From Massilia agilis (GTDB lineage Bacteria; Pseudomonadota; Gammaproteobacteria; Burkholderiales; Burkholderiaceae_D): a DNA stretch of 64,000 bases. Under the pieces are notes generated by a model, which saw only the letters and a program-made list of their open reading frames with translations, did no database searches and was not told the DNA's origin. Shown here piece after piece: positions 35,774 to 44,700 of the stretch; within the stretch, counting starts at the first letter, position 1; every line of letters starts with the position of its first letter. The stretch covers positions 186,001 through 250,000 of the forward strand of contig NZ_JANUHB010000002.1 in assembly GCF_024756255.1 (NCBI RefSeq), written 5' to 3'. Both the position numbers and the translations under genes were made by a program.

Positions 35774-36502
35774 ATGCTATCGATTCAAAACCTGCAAGCG
35801 GCCTACGGCAAGGTCGAAGTCCTGCACGGGATTTCGCTCGATGTCCCCAAGGGCAAACTCGTCACCCTGATCGGTTCGAACGGGGCCGGCAAGACCACCA
35901 CCATGCGCGCGATCTCGGGCATGATTCGGCCCAAGGCGGGCACCGTCACGCTGGACGGGCGCGACATCACGGGCATGGACTCGCACCGCATCGCGCGTGC
36001 GGGCCTGGCGCACTCGCCCGAGGGCCGGCGCGTGTTCGCGACCATGAGCGTGACCGACAACCTGCTGCTGGGCGCCTTCCCGCGCTTTACCGGCGCGCGC
36101 CCGAAAGGCGACGTGCAGCATGACCTGGAACGCGCCATGGACCTGTTCCCGCGCCTGAAGGAGCGCCGCAACCAGCTGGCGGGCACGCTGTCGGGCGGCG
36201 AACAGCAGATGCTGGCCATGGCGCGCGCGGTGATGCTCAACCCCGAGGTGGTGCTGCTGGACGAGCCCTCGATGGGGCTGGCGCCGATCCTGGTGGACGA
36301 GGTGTTCCGCATCATCACTCGCCTGAAGCAGCAGGGCGTGACCATGCTGCTGGTGGAGCAGTTCGCGCAGGCGGCGCTGAATGTGGCCGACTACGGCTAC
36401 GTGCTGGAAAACGGCAGCATCTCGCTGCATGGACCGGCCAACAGGCTGCGCAACGATCCCAAGGTGGTGGCCGCCTACCTTGGCGGCGCGCACGCGCACT
36501 GA
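35774..36502 (+). CDS. livF: Branched-chain amino acid ABC transporter ATPase LivF
   Basis: LivF is the second ATPase subunit, which pairs with the LivG half of the preceding fusion. The 242-residue protein has Walker A (GSNGAGKTTT), the signature LSGGEQQMLAMARAVML, Walker B (VVLLDEPSMGLAP), and a switch His region LLVEQFAQAALNVAD in which Gln occupies the usual LivF position. AAGGAGAA sits before ATG 35774, 10 bases after the fusion gene's stop, so they are one operon. Confidence 0.95.
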   Translation: MLSIQNLQAAYGKVEVLHGISLDVPKGKLVTLIGSNGAGKTTTMRAISGMIRPKAGTVTLDGRDITGMDSHRIARAGLAHSPEGRRVFATMSVTDNLLLGAFPRFTGARPKGDVQHDLERAMDLFPRLKERRNQLAGTLSGGEQQMLAMARAVMLNPEVVLLDEPSMGLAPILVDEVFRIITRLKQQGVTMLLVEQFAQAALNVADYGYVLENGSISLHGPANRLRNDPKVVAAYLGGAHAH

Positions 36503-36509
36503 CGGCGTC

Positions 36510-37418
36510 GTGGTGCAGCATACGGCGTTCAGCACGCGCGACTTCGCCGCGGCAGTCGCGGTGGTCTTCATCTGGGGCACGAACTTCATTGCGATGAAGT
36601 TCGGCCTGCGCGAACTCACGCCCTTCCAGCTTGGCGCGGGGCGTTACCTGTTCGCCGTGCTGCCGCTGGCGCTCCTGGTGCGTCCGCCCAAAATGGCGCC
36701 CAAGTGGCTGGTGCTGTATGGCCTGTGCCAGGGCGTTGGCCAGTTCGGCTTCCTGTTCATGTCGCTGCGGGTGGGCATGTCGGCCGCGCTCGCGTCGGTG
36801 CTGATGCAAACCCAGGTGTTCTTCACCGCCCTGTTTGGCCTTGCCACCCTGCGCGAGCCGGTTGGCACGCCGCTCAAGCGCGGGCTGTCGCTGGCCGCGC
36901 TGGGGCTGGCCTGCTTCATCGCCAGCTACGCGGGCACAAACGGCGCCAACACCACCACGCCCGCCGGCTTCGTCCTGGCGCTGTGCGCGGCGGCGATGTG
37001 GGCGGCATCGAACATCGTGGTGCGGCGCGCGCAGCACGCCACGCCGCAGTTCGAGGTGATCCCGTTCATGGTGTGGAGCTGCCTGGTGCCGGTGGTGCCG
37101 TTCGTGCTGCTCTCGCTGGCGTTCGATCCGGGCGGCACCAACTGGAACCCGGCGCGCCTGTCGTGGAAGGCATGGGCGTCGCTGGCCTTTCTCGGCTGGT
37201 GCGCGACCATTTTCGCGTATGCGCTATGGACCGGGCTGCTCAAGCGCCACCCCGCCAACCGCGTCGCCCCGTTCAGCCTGGGGGTGCCGCTGGTCGGGAT
37301 TTCGGCGGGAATGCTGGTGCTTGGGGATTCGATCACGGCGTGGCAGTGGGCGGGCGTGGTGCTGCTCGGCGCGGCGCTGGCGTCGGTGATCTTCGGATCG
37401 TCCCGCGGTCGCCCTTAA
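36510..37418 (+). CDS. EamA-family transporter
   Basis: This is a drug/metabolite-transporter superfamily carrier of 302 residues with ten hydrophobic segments in two EamA halves. The first half shows AVVFIWGTNFIAMKFGLREL, PFQLGAGRYLFAVLPLALL and ALASVLMQTQVFFTALFG. The second half has AAMWAASNIVVRRA and PANRVAPFSLGVPLVGISAG. Members often export amino acids or metabolites; the substrate is unknown. The start is GTG 36510 or GTG 36513, neither with a good ribosome site, 7-10 bases after livF, so translation is likely coupled to livF. A family B repeat begins 7 bases after the stop. Confidence 0.87.
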   Translation: MVQHTAFSTRDFAAAVAVVFIWGTNFIAMKFGLRELTPFQLGAGRYLFAVLPLALLVRPPKMAPKWLVLYGLCQGVGQFGFLFMSLRVGMSAALASVLMQTQVFFTALFGLATLREPVGTPLKRGLSLAALGLACFIASYAGTNGANTTTPAGFVLALCAAAMWAASNIVVRRAQHATPQFEVIPFMVWSCLVPVVPFVLLSLAFDPGGTNWNPARLSWKAWASLAFLGWCATIFAYALWTGLLKRHPANRVAPFSLGVPLVGISAGMLVLGDSITAWQWAGVVLLGAALASVIFGSSRGRP

Positions 37419-37425
37419 AATTCAC

Positions 37426-37526
37426 CGTCGTTCCGGCGAAGGCCGGAACCCATGCTGACTTCGCAGTACCACGCTGCTGGTGGCTTCGGATGCTCAGCAT
37501 GGATCCCGGCTTTCGCCGGGTCGACG
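37426..37526. repeat. Family B two-arm palindromic repeat
   Basis: The left arm is CGTCGTTCCGGCgaaggCCGGAACCCATGCTGA; the right arm ends AGCATGGATCCCGGC, TTTC, GCCGGGTCGACG. The outer bases pair. It separates the convergent EamA and Cys-motif genes. Confidence 0.82.
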
Positions 37527-37533
37527 GGTGACG

Positions 37534-37950
37534 TTAGCTCATGCCGAACAGGTCGTGCGCGTCCAGCAGGGCGTAGGTGATGTCAGGATTGCGGTCCAGG
37601 CAGCGCCGGATCGCGGCCGGCACCGACTGCCGCAGCTTTTTGCACAGACCGGGCTTGTGCTCGAACACGATGATGATGCCGCGCACAGTGCGCACTTCGT
37701 TCGGCCCCGGCTCGATGCGCAGCGCAGCCCCGATGTGCGAGCGCACCAGCTCCTGCACATGCAGCAGGTCTTCGTAGGTGGAGATGCGCTCGATGCGCGC
37801 CAGCAGCCGCTGCTCCTCGTTGCGCGTGATGCGCAGCGGGCGATAGTCGCCGTTCGGGTCGGCCAGCAGCTTCTCGCGCTCGCAATCGCAAGCGCCAGGC
37901 GGACATTCGTTTCGGATCGGGAAAGGTAGCTGCTGCAAGGGCCGGCTCAC
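37534..37950 (-). CDS. Conserved protein of unknown function with a CPPGACDCER motif
   Basis: This 138-residue cytoplasmic protein is not one I can assign. It has an N-terminal cysteine cluster (NECPPGACDCEREKLL, residues about 14-29) that could bind a metal. A charged helical region follows (TRNEEQRLLARIERISTYEDLLHVQ), then a strand-rich part (ALRIEPGPNEVRTVRGIIIV) and a C-terminus ending near HDLFGMS. The start is GTG 37950 with only a weak AGAG upstream. It lies 42 bases after the Mut7-C gene and may share its transcript. Codon use looks native. Confidence 0.68.
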   Translation of the reverse strand: MSRPLQQLPFPIRNECPPGACDCEREKLLADPNGDYRPLRITRNEEQRLLARIERISTYEDLLHVQELVRSHIGAALRIEPGPNEVRTVRGIIIVFEHKPGLCKKLRQSVPAAIRRCLDRNPDITYALLDAHDLFGMS

Positions 37951-37992
37951 AGTGTGCTCTGGTTGATGGATCGATTGTACATGGGCATCGCC

Positions 37993-38745
37993 TCACGCGC
38001 TCGGGTTGGGATCAACGTCGGCGGCCCGCGCCAGCAGGTCCGTCATGCGCTTCCAGTGCGAGCCCTTCCAGTACACGCGGCCGCAGCAGTCGCAGGTGGT
38101 AAATTCGTCATGCTGTGCGCGTACCGCCGGCGGCAGCTGGTCGGCCACGCTGGCCTTGTCCACGGCGCGCACCGGCAGGTTACAGTGCAGGCACAGCGCG
38201 AACGGCTGCACGCTGGCGGACAGGTCGAGCCGGTCGAACAGCTCGCGCAGCTGCGCCTCGGGCTTGAGCGCGTGGATGTAGCAGCCGTGCGTGATCGTGC
38301 GCCGCTTGAGCAGCTCGCGGTCGCGCGTGAGCACCACCCTGCCCTCGCGCGCCGCCAGTTCCGCGATCTCGTCGTCGTGGATGTGGTTGTCGTACACGGT
38401 GTCGAACCCGGCCAGGCGCAGGAAGCGCGCCAGGCCGCCCAGGTGGGCGTCGGCCACAAAGCGCAGCCGGCGCAGCGGCCGTTCCCGCACGCGCAGCAGC
38501 GGGGTGATGTCGAACGCTTCGAACTTGGGATAGGCGGCGATGCGGTCGCCGTCCTCGATCAGGCGCTCGAACGTGCTTGACTCGCCGTTGACGAGCACCA
38601 GTTCGACCTCGGTATGCGGCACGCCCAGTGCCTCGATCATGTGCTTGGTGGTGGCCGCGCGCGCGCAGTGCGCGGCGAACTCGCGCCCGCGCCGCTCGCG
38701 CGGCAGGAAATCGTTCAGCTCCTCATAAAAACGGAAGGTCGCCAT
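37993..38745 (-). CDS. Mut7-C ubiquitin-like/RNase-domain protein
   Basis: This 250-residue protein has two parts. The N-terminal 80 residues are a ubiquitin-like fold (MATFRFYEELNDFLPRERRG, EVELVLVNGESSTFERLIEDGD). The Mut7-C domain, a PIN-like predicted RNase, begins at RFVADAHLGGLARFLRLAGF and includes NHIHDDEIAELAAREGRVVLTRDRELLKRR. It ends with a four-cysteine zinc ribbon (CLHCN and CDCCGRVYWKGSHW). The acidic residues expected for metal-dependent cleavage are present (FVADAH, DDEI, TRDREL). ATG 38745 overlaps the upstream DUF72 stop by one base (TGATG); ATG 38751 is possible. The target RNA is unknown. Confidence 0.87.
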   Translation of the reverse strand: MATFRFYEELNDFLPRERRGREFAAHCARAATTKHMIEALGVPHTEVELVLVNGESSTFERLIEDGDRIAAYPKFEAFDITPLLRVRERPLRRLRFVADAHLGGLARFLRLAGFDTVYDNHIHDDEIAELAAREGRVVLTRDRELLKRRTITHGCYIHALKPEAQLRELFDRLDLSASVQPFALCLHCNLPVRAVDKASVADQLPPAVRAQHDEFTTCDCCGRVYWKGSHWKRMTDLLARAADVDPNPSA

Positions 38746-39554
38746 CACCATGCCGGAAGTATGGCATTTCCAGGCAAAGCCTGTCCGGCCTGCGCGTGCA
38801 GTAAGGTGAGCGCATTGGGCACGGCCGCGCCGGACGCCGTGTTATCGAAGATGCACCAGACAGTACGCCCCGCCGCCACATGCTCGGCCATGTCGGCGGC
38901 CAGGGCCGACAGGTATTCCTCCGGATAGGATGAGTAGTAGACGCGCGGACTGCCGTGCAGGCGCGCGTAGATGGTGGACGTGGTCGGCACGTGCGGGCCG
39001 TTCTGTCCCGCCGGCGGATCGGCGATCACGCGGGTAATCGCGCGCTCGCGCAGCAGGTCGGTGGCGCCGTCCGTGAACCAGCTCGGGTGGCGTGCCTCGC
39101 ACGCGACCATGCAGCCAAAGCTGGCCTGCAGACGCGCAAAGAAGTCTTCCGCCACACGCGCATCGAACGCGAGCTTGGGCGGCAGCTGGACCAGCACACA
39201 GCCAAGCTTGTGTCCCAGCGCCCCGGCTTCGCCGGCGAACCGGTCCAGCAGCGCCTGAACGCCGCACAGCCGCGCATCGTGCGTGATCGTGCGCGGCAGC
39301 TTGACCGAAAAGCGAAAGCCGTCCGGCACCGACGCTGCCCAGCGTTCGTAGGTCTGGGCGCGGTGCGGGCGGTGGAACGACGAATTGATTTCCGCGACCG
39401 GGAATACGGACGCGTAGCGCTGCAGGTGCGTCCCCTCGGCCGGGAACGCCGCCTGCGCATCTTTCGGCAGAGTCCAGCCGGCACAGCCGATCAGGCGCAT
39501 GCCGGGCGGGGCGACATCGTCATTGTTCATTCCACGAAACTTCGAATGTTTCAT
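38745..39554 (-). CDS. DUF72 family protein
   Basis: This 269-residue TIM-barrel-like protein has the DUF72 landmarks: IGCAGWTLPKD at the start of the domain, YASVFPVAEINSSFHRPHRAQTYERWA, FRFSVKLPRTITHD, LGCVLVQLPPKLAFD, CEARHPSWFTDGA and YARLHGSPRVYYSSYPEEYLSA. The function of the family is unknown. The start may be ATG 39554 or ATG 39530 (MNNDDVAPP); neither has a convincing ribosome site. It is the first gene of a minus-strand group with the Mut7-C and Cys-motif genes, and is divergent from trxC. Confidence 0.85.
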   Translation of the reverse strand: MKHSKFRGMNNDDVAPPGMRLIGCAGWTLPKDAQAAFPAEGTHLQRYASVFPVAEINSSFHRPHRAQTYERWAASVPDGFRFSVKLPRTITHDARLCGVQALLDRFAGEAGALGHKLGCVLVQLPPKLAFDARVAEDFFARLQASFGCMVACEARHPSWFTDGATDLLRERAITRVIADPPAGQNGPHVPTTSTIYARLHGSPRVYYSSYPEEYLSALAADMAEHVAAGRTVWCIFDNTASGAAVPNALTLLHAQAGQALPGNAILPAW

Positions 39555-39664
39555 TTAGGAACACAAAGTTTATCTGTAAGGCAATTTTAGGGGCGCGCGA
39601 TAGGATCGCTGCGCTGGACGTGCCGTACAATATGAAGAACGCATCTAGTTGCAAAGGAGGAAAC

Positions 39665-40111
39665 ATGAGCGACCCGCTTCATATCGTCTGCCCCCACTGC
39701 GACGCGGTCAACCGTGTCGCGCAAGCGCGCCTGGGCGACCAACCAACCTGTGGCAAGTGCAGCCAGCCGCTGTTCACCGCCCGTCCGGTGGACGTGAGCA
39801 GCGAACGTTTCAACAAGCACATCAGCCGCAGCGATATTCCCGTGCTGGTCGACTTCTGGGCGGCGTGGTGCGGCCCGTGCAAGATGATGGCGCCCGCGTA
39901 CGCGCAGGCCGCCCAGCGGCTGGAGCCGAACGTGCGGCTGCTGAAGGTCGATACCGAAGCCTCGCAGGACCTGGCGGCGCGCTTTGGCATCCGCAGCATC
40001 CCCACCCTTGCCCTGTTTGCGGGCGGGGGCGAAGTCGCCCGCCAGGCTGGCGCGATGGATGCCGGCAGCATCGTGGCGTGGACGCAGCAGGCCGCCGCGC
40101 GCGCCGGCTGA
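39665..40111 (+). CDS. trxC: Thioredoxin TrxC (thioredoxin 2)
   Basis: TrxC is a cytoplasmic disulfide reductase that aids the oxidative stress response. The 148-residue protein has the N-terminal zinc ribbon that distinguishes TrxC (CPHC at about 9-12 and CGKC about 20 residues on). The thioredoxin fold carries the active site WAAWCGPCKMMAPAY and the cis-Pro loop SIPTLALF. The ribosome site AAAGGAGG is strong. TACAAT at 39626-39631 is the probable -10. It is divergent from the DUF72 gene. Confidence 0.95.
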   Translation: MSDPLHIVCPHCDAVNRVAQARLGDQPTCGKCSQPLFTARPVDVSSERFNKHISRSDIPVLVDFWAAWCGPCKMMAPAYAQAAQRLEPNVRLLKVDTEASQDLAARFGIRSIPTLALFAGGGEVARQAGAMDAGSIVAWTQQAAARAG

Positions 40112-40191
40112 CGCCGCGCGCTGTTATCGGAACGTTATCCCCGGCTGCTACAATGAGGGCGTGGCCGGGCCGATGCCCGGAAGGAGCATTC

Positions 40192-40554
40192 ATGTCGCAG
40201 CAACTCATCCTGGACAGCGGTCTGGAAGACGCCAAACAGCTGGCGCGCATCCTCTACCTTGCGCACGGCATCTCGTTCATCTTTTCGCTCGGCATGCTGT
40301 CGTTCCTGCCGCTGATCGTCAACTACCTCAAGCGGCCCGAAACGGCTGGCACGCTGGTGTACAGCCACCACACCTGGATGATCCGCTCGTTCTGGATCTA
40401 CATCCTGTGCATGGCCCTGGCGGTGATACTGGCCTTCACCTTGTTCGGCATCCCGCTTGCCGGCCTGCTGGCGGTCGGCGCGTGGATCTGGAAAGCCTAC
40501 CGCCTGATCCGCGGTTTCATCGACCTGAACAACAACCGTTCGATGCCCGTGTAA
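40192..40554 (+). CDS. Small inner-membrane protein
   Basis: This 120-residue protein has three hydrophobic segments: ARILYLAHGISFIFSLGMLSF-like near 18-40, SFWIYILCMALAVILAFTLF near 65-85, and GIPLAGLLAVGAWIWKAYRL near 88-108. The pattern resembles DUF4870-type membrane proteins; the function is unknown. AAGGAGCATTC gives a good ribosome site for ATG 40192, and TACAAT at 40149-40154 is the likely -10. It lies between trxC and cheV as its own unit. Confidence 0.75.
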   Translation: MSQQLILDSGLEDAKQLARILYLAHGISFIFSLGMLSFLPLIVNYLKRPETAGTLVYSHHTWMIRSFWIYILCMALAVILAFTLFGIPLAGLLAVGAWIWKAYRLIRGFIDLNNNRSMPV

Positions 40555-40628
40555 TGATTTTCAGCAAGGCGTAGTTTGCCTGGCTGGAATACTGTCCCGG
40601 AGTGAGCATCACGACACCGGGGCGAACG

Positions 40629-41603
40629 ATGAAATCCGTGCAGCAGGAAGTTGACGAGCGCAGCAATCTGGCCGGCACCAACAAGTTCGAGCTGCTGCTG
40701 TTCCGCCTTGGCGCGGACGAGCGTTCCCAGCGCAGCGAGCTATTCGGCATCAACGTCTTCAAGATCCGCGAGATTGTCGCCATGCCCGAGATTACGGCAG
40801 TGGCTGGCGCGCCTGCGCATGTGCTGGGGGTGGTCAACCTGCGCGGGCAGATCATCCAGGTACTGGACCTGCCCGGCATCACCGGCTGCAAGCCGCAGAC
40901 GGGACTGAACATCATGCTGGTGACCGAGTTCGCGCGCTCGACCCAGGCGTTTGCGGTCGAGAGCGTGGAAGAGATCGTGCGGCTGGACTGGGGCCAGGTG
41001 CTCTCATCCGAACACAGCGCCGGCTCGGGCATGGTGACCAGCATCGCGCGCCTGCAGGATGAGCCTGGAGGGCCGCCGCGGCTGGCGCAGGTGCTGGACG
41101 TGGAGACCATCCTGCGCAAGCTGAGCGAGTCGGACCGGATGGACGTCAATCCGCAGACGATCGGCGCGAAGATCCGCATCAAACCGGGCGCGGTGGTGCT
41201 GGCCGCGGACGACTCGGTGGTGGCGCGCGTACTGATCGAACAAGGGCTGGAGGCGATGGGCCTGCCCTTCATCATGACCAAGACCGGCACGGAGGCGTGG
41301 GACCAGCTCAACGCCATCGCGGCCAGCGCCGAGGCCGAGGGCAAGACGGTCTATGACAAGGTGGCCCTGGTGGTGACGGACCTGGAGATGCCGGAGATGG
41401 ACGGGTTCACGCTAACCCGCAACATCAAGAAGCAGGCGAGGTTCGCGGACATGCCGGTGGTGATCCACTCGTCGCTGTCGGGCACCACCAACGAGGAGCA
41501 CGTGCGCTCGGTGGGGGCCGATGCGTATGTGGCCAAGTTCTCGGCCGAAGACCTGGCCGGGACCATCCGGCGGATACTGCAGCGGCAGACGGCACAAGCC
41601 TGA
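40629..41603 (+). CDS. cheV: Chemotaxis protein CheV
   Basis: CheV joins a CheW-like coupling domain to a response-regulator receiver and links receptors to CheA while modulating adaptation. The 324-residue protein has the CheW-like domain at about 15-165 (KFELLLFRLGADERSQRSE, VFKIREIVAMPEITAVAGA, GVVNLRGQIIQVLDLPGITG). The receiver domain is at about 190-315 with acidic residues AADDS, the phospho-acceptor Asp in LVVTDLEMPEMDGF, and Lys in YVAKFSAEDL. I chose ATG 40629 (MKSVQQEVDERSNL) over GTG 40602 because the family N-terminus aligns there. It is alone, not in a che cluster. Confidence 0.94.
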   Translation: MKSVQQEVDERSNLAGTNKFELLLFRLGADERSQRSELFGINVFKIREIVAMPEITAVAGAPAHVLGVVNLRGQIIQVLDLPGITGCKPQTGLNIMLVTEFARSTQAFAVESVEEIVRLDWGQVLSSEHSAGSGMVTSIARLQDEPGGPPRLAQVLDVETILRKLSESDRMDVNPQTIGAKIRIKPGAVVLAADDSVVARVLIEQGLEAMGLPFIMTKTGTEAWDQLNAIAASAEAEGKTVYDKVALVVTDLEMPEMDGFTLTRNIKKQARFADMPVVIHSSLSGTTNEEHVRSVGADAYVAKFSAEDLAGTIRRILQRQTAQA

Positions 41604-41638
41604 CGGCGGCTGCGCAACCCTTGCCAGTGCATTGAGCA

Positions 41639-41749
41639 CGTCGTTCCCGCGCAGGCGGGAACCCATAACCCGTGGGCAGGCTCGCCAATCTTCGGCGAAG
41701 CCTTGTTACAGCCAGCTCAGCATGGGTCCCCGCCTGCGCGGGGACGACG
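41639..41749. repeat. Family B two-arm palindromic repeat
   Basis: The left arm is CGTCGTTCCCGC, GCAG, GCGGGAACCCAT. The right arm is CAGCATGGGTCCCCGC, CTGC, GCGGGGACGACG. Outer bases pair around a centre of about 50 bases. It lies between convergent cheV and the RTX gene. Confidence 0.82.
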
Positions 41750-41771
41750 TGCTTGAGTTATCGCAGTTTGC

Positions 41772-44700
41772 TCAGGCGACCAGCAGCTCGATGGCACCCG
41801 GCTGCGCGACGCCCACCAGCTGCACCATCCCGACGGTATCACCATGCGCCTGTTCCAAGCGCGCCAGGTCAAGCCCGAGCCAGTCGAGCGTCCCGTTTTC
41901 GGCCGCAAACCCCGTGCCCGGCCCGGACGTGCCGCCCTTCGCGCCCGGGTTGCCCGGCCCGGTGCCCGGACCATCGTTGAAGTTGGTGTCCTGCCCCGGC
42001 GGCGCGGCGTCGCCGCTGCCGTTGCCCACGCCCGCGTTGCCGTGGGTGACCGCCAGCTTGAACACGTCCGACACCGACAGGCTGCCCGCCGTGCTGCCGG
42101 TCGCGCCAACCTTGTCGGTAGCGGTCACGCGCACGTCGACCGTCACGATGTCCTTCGGTGCGGTGCCGGAGAAGGTGCCGGTGGCCGCATTGAACTTGAG
42201 CCAGGACGGCAGCGCCGAGCCGTCGGCCAGCGTCGCCGAATAAGTCAGCACGTCACCCTTGTCCGGATCGGCAAAGCTGCCGCCCGGGAGGGTGAACGAG
42301 AACGACTTGTTGAAGTTGACGTACTGGTCGGCCAGCGCCTTGACCAGCACCGGTGCGTCGTTCGCGCCCGAGATCAGCACGTCGAGCGTGGAGCCAAGGC
42401 TCTCGATGCCGTCGGTCGCCGTGTAGCTGAAGTGCTCGGCCAGCGTGTCGCCCCGGCCCATCGACTGCACCTTGGCCGCATCGAGCTTGTACTCGAAGCT
42501 GCCGTCCTGCGCGAGGACGAGCTGGCCGTAGCTGCCGGTGAACGTGCCGGCAGTCGCCTTGAGCACCGTGCCGGCATCGACGTCGCTGTCGTTGGCGAGC
42601 ACGTTGCCCTTGGCGCTGGCCTGGTCCTCGGTGATGGTCACGGTATCGGCCTTGAGCACCGGCTTGTCGTTGGCGCCGCTGACGGTGATGTCGAGCTTGC
42701 CGGCAGTGGAGGCGATGCCGTCGCTTGCCGAGTAGGCAAAGCTGTCCACCACGGCCTGTCCCTGCGCCAGCGACTGGACCGCGGCCGAACCGTTGTCCAG
42801 GATGTAGGTGTAGCTGCCATCCTGCGCCACCGTCAGGGTGCCGTAGGTGCCCTTCCACGTGCCTGCAGTCGCTTTCAGCACGGTGCCCGCATCCAGGTCC
42901 GCGTCGTTGGCCAGCAGGTTGCCGCTTGCGGTCAGCTGGCCGTCCTCGGTGACTGCGCCGGTATCGGCCGCCACCACGGGCGCGTCATTGGCGCCGGTGA
43001 TCGTGATATCGAGCTTGCTGCTCGAGGTGGCGGTGCCATCGGTGGCGCCATAGCTGAAGCTGTCGGTCGCCACCTGCCCCTGCGCCAGCGCCTGCACGCC
43101 GGCGGCGCTGTTGTTCAGGGTGTAGGTGTAGCTGCCATCCTGCGCCAGCGTGAGCGAGCCGTAAGTGCCAACGTACGTGCCCGGCGCTGCGACCTTGAGC
43201 ATGGTGCCGGCATCGGCATCCGTGTCATTGGCCAGCACATTGCCGCTTGCCGCCAGCTGGCCGTCTTCGGCGACCTGCCCGCTGTCGCCCGTTGCGGCCG
43301 GCGCGTCGTTGGCGCCGGTGACCGTGATATCGAGCTTGCTGCTGGAGGTAGCGATGCCATCGGTGGCGGCATAGCTGAAGCTGTCGGTCACCACCTGCCC
43401 CTGCGCCAGCGCCTGCACGCCGGCGGCGCTGTTGTTCAGGGTGTAGGTGTAGCTGCCATCCTGCGCCAGCACGAGCGAGCCATAGGTGCCGGCGTAGGTG
43501 CCCGGCGCTGCGACCTTGAGCACGGTGCCGGCATCGACGTCGGTGTCGTTGGCGAGCACGTTGCCGCTTGCGCTTGCCTGGCCATCCTCGGTCACCTGGC
43601 CTGCATCCCCGGCCGCCACCGGCGCGTCGTTGGTGCCGACGATCGAGACGTTGACGGTCGCGGTCGAGGTCTTGCCGGTGTTGTCGGTGATGGTGTAGGT
43701 GAAGCTGTCCTGCGCCACCTGGCCGTCGGCCAGCTGCTGGAAGCGGCCGCCGAGATCGTACTGGACGGTGTCGCCGTTCAGGGTGACGCTCGCGCCCGCC
43801 GCGGATGCGCCGACGGCGGTCACGGTGAGCACGGCGCCAGTATCCGGGTCGGTGTCGTTGGCCAGCAGCTGCGCAACCGGCACGGCGAGCACGCCGCCGT
43901 CCTCGTGCACGGTCACCGCGTCGTCCACCGCGGTAGGGGCGGTATCGGTGGCCGCCGGCGGCGTGGACGGCCCGCTCAGCAGCGCCAGGATCGCGGGACG
44001 GTCCATCGACGAGCCGTCGTCGAACACGATGCGGCTCACGCCTTCGGCCTGGCCCATCCAGCCCGCCAGCACGACGCTGTCGCCGCCGGTGCCGTACATG
44101 AGCACGAGATCGGTGCCCGACTGTGCCGCGGCCAGGCTGGCGCGGGACAGGCCGCTGCCGATGTACAGCGTGTCGCTGCCCTGGCTGTCGATGATGCGGT
44201 CAGCGCCGTCGCCAAGGGCAACCCGGTAGCTGTCGTTGCCGGCGCCGCCCTGCAGCGTATCCGCGCCAAGGCCGCCGACGAGGGTATCGTTGCCAGCGCC
44301 GCCGGACAGCGTGTCGTTGCCGGCGCCGCCATTGAGCAGGTTGTTGCCGCCGTTGCCGGTGATGACGTTGTCCATGCCGTTGCCGGCGCCGTCGATACTG
44401 GCGCTGCCCGACAGGGTCAGGTTCTCGACGTTGCCGGACAGCGCATAGCTCACGCTGGCCTGGATGGTGTCGGTACCCTCGCCCGCGTTCTCCACCACCG
44501 TGTCCCCCGCGTCATCCACGATGTAGGTGTCGTTGCCGCCGCCGCCGATCAGCACGTCGTTGCCGCCCATGCCCGCCAGGACGTTGTTGGCGCCATTGCC
44601 GATGATCGTGTTATCCAGCGCGTTGCCGGTGCCGTTGATGGCCGCGGCGCCGGTCAGCACCAGCTTCTCGACGTTGGCCGACAGCGTGTAGGTCACGCTC

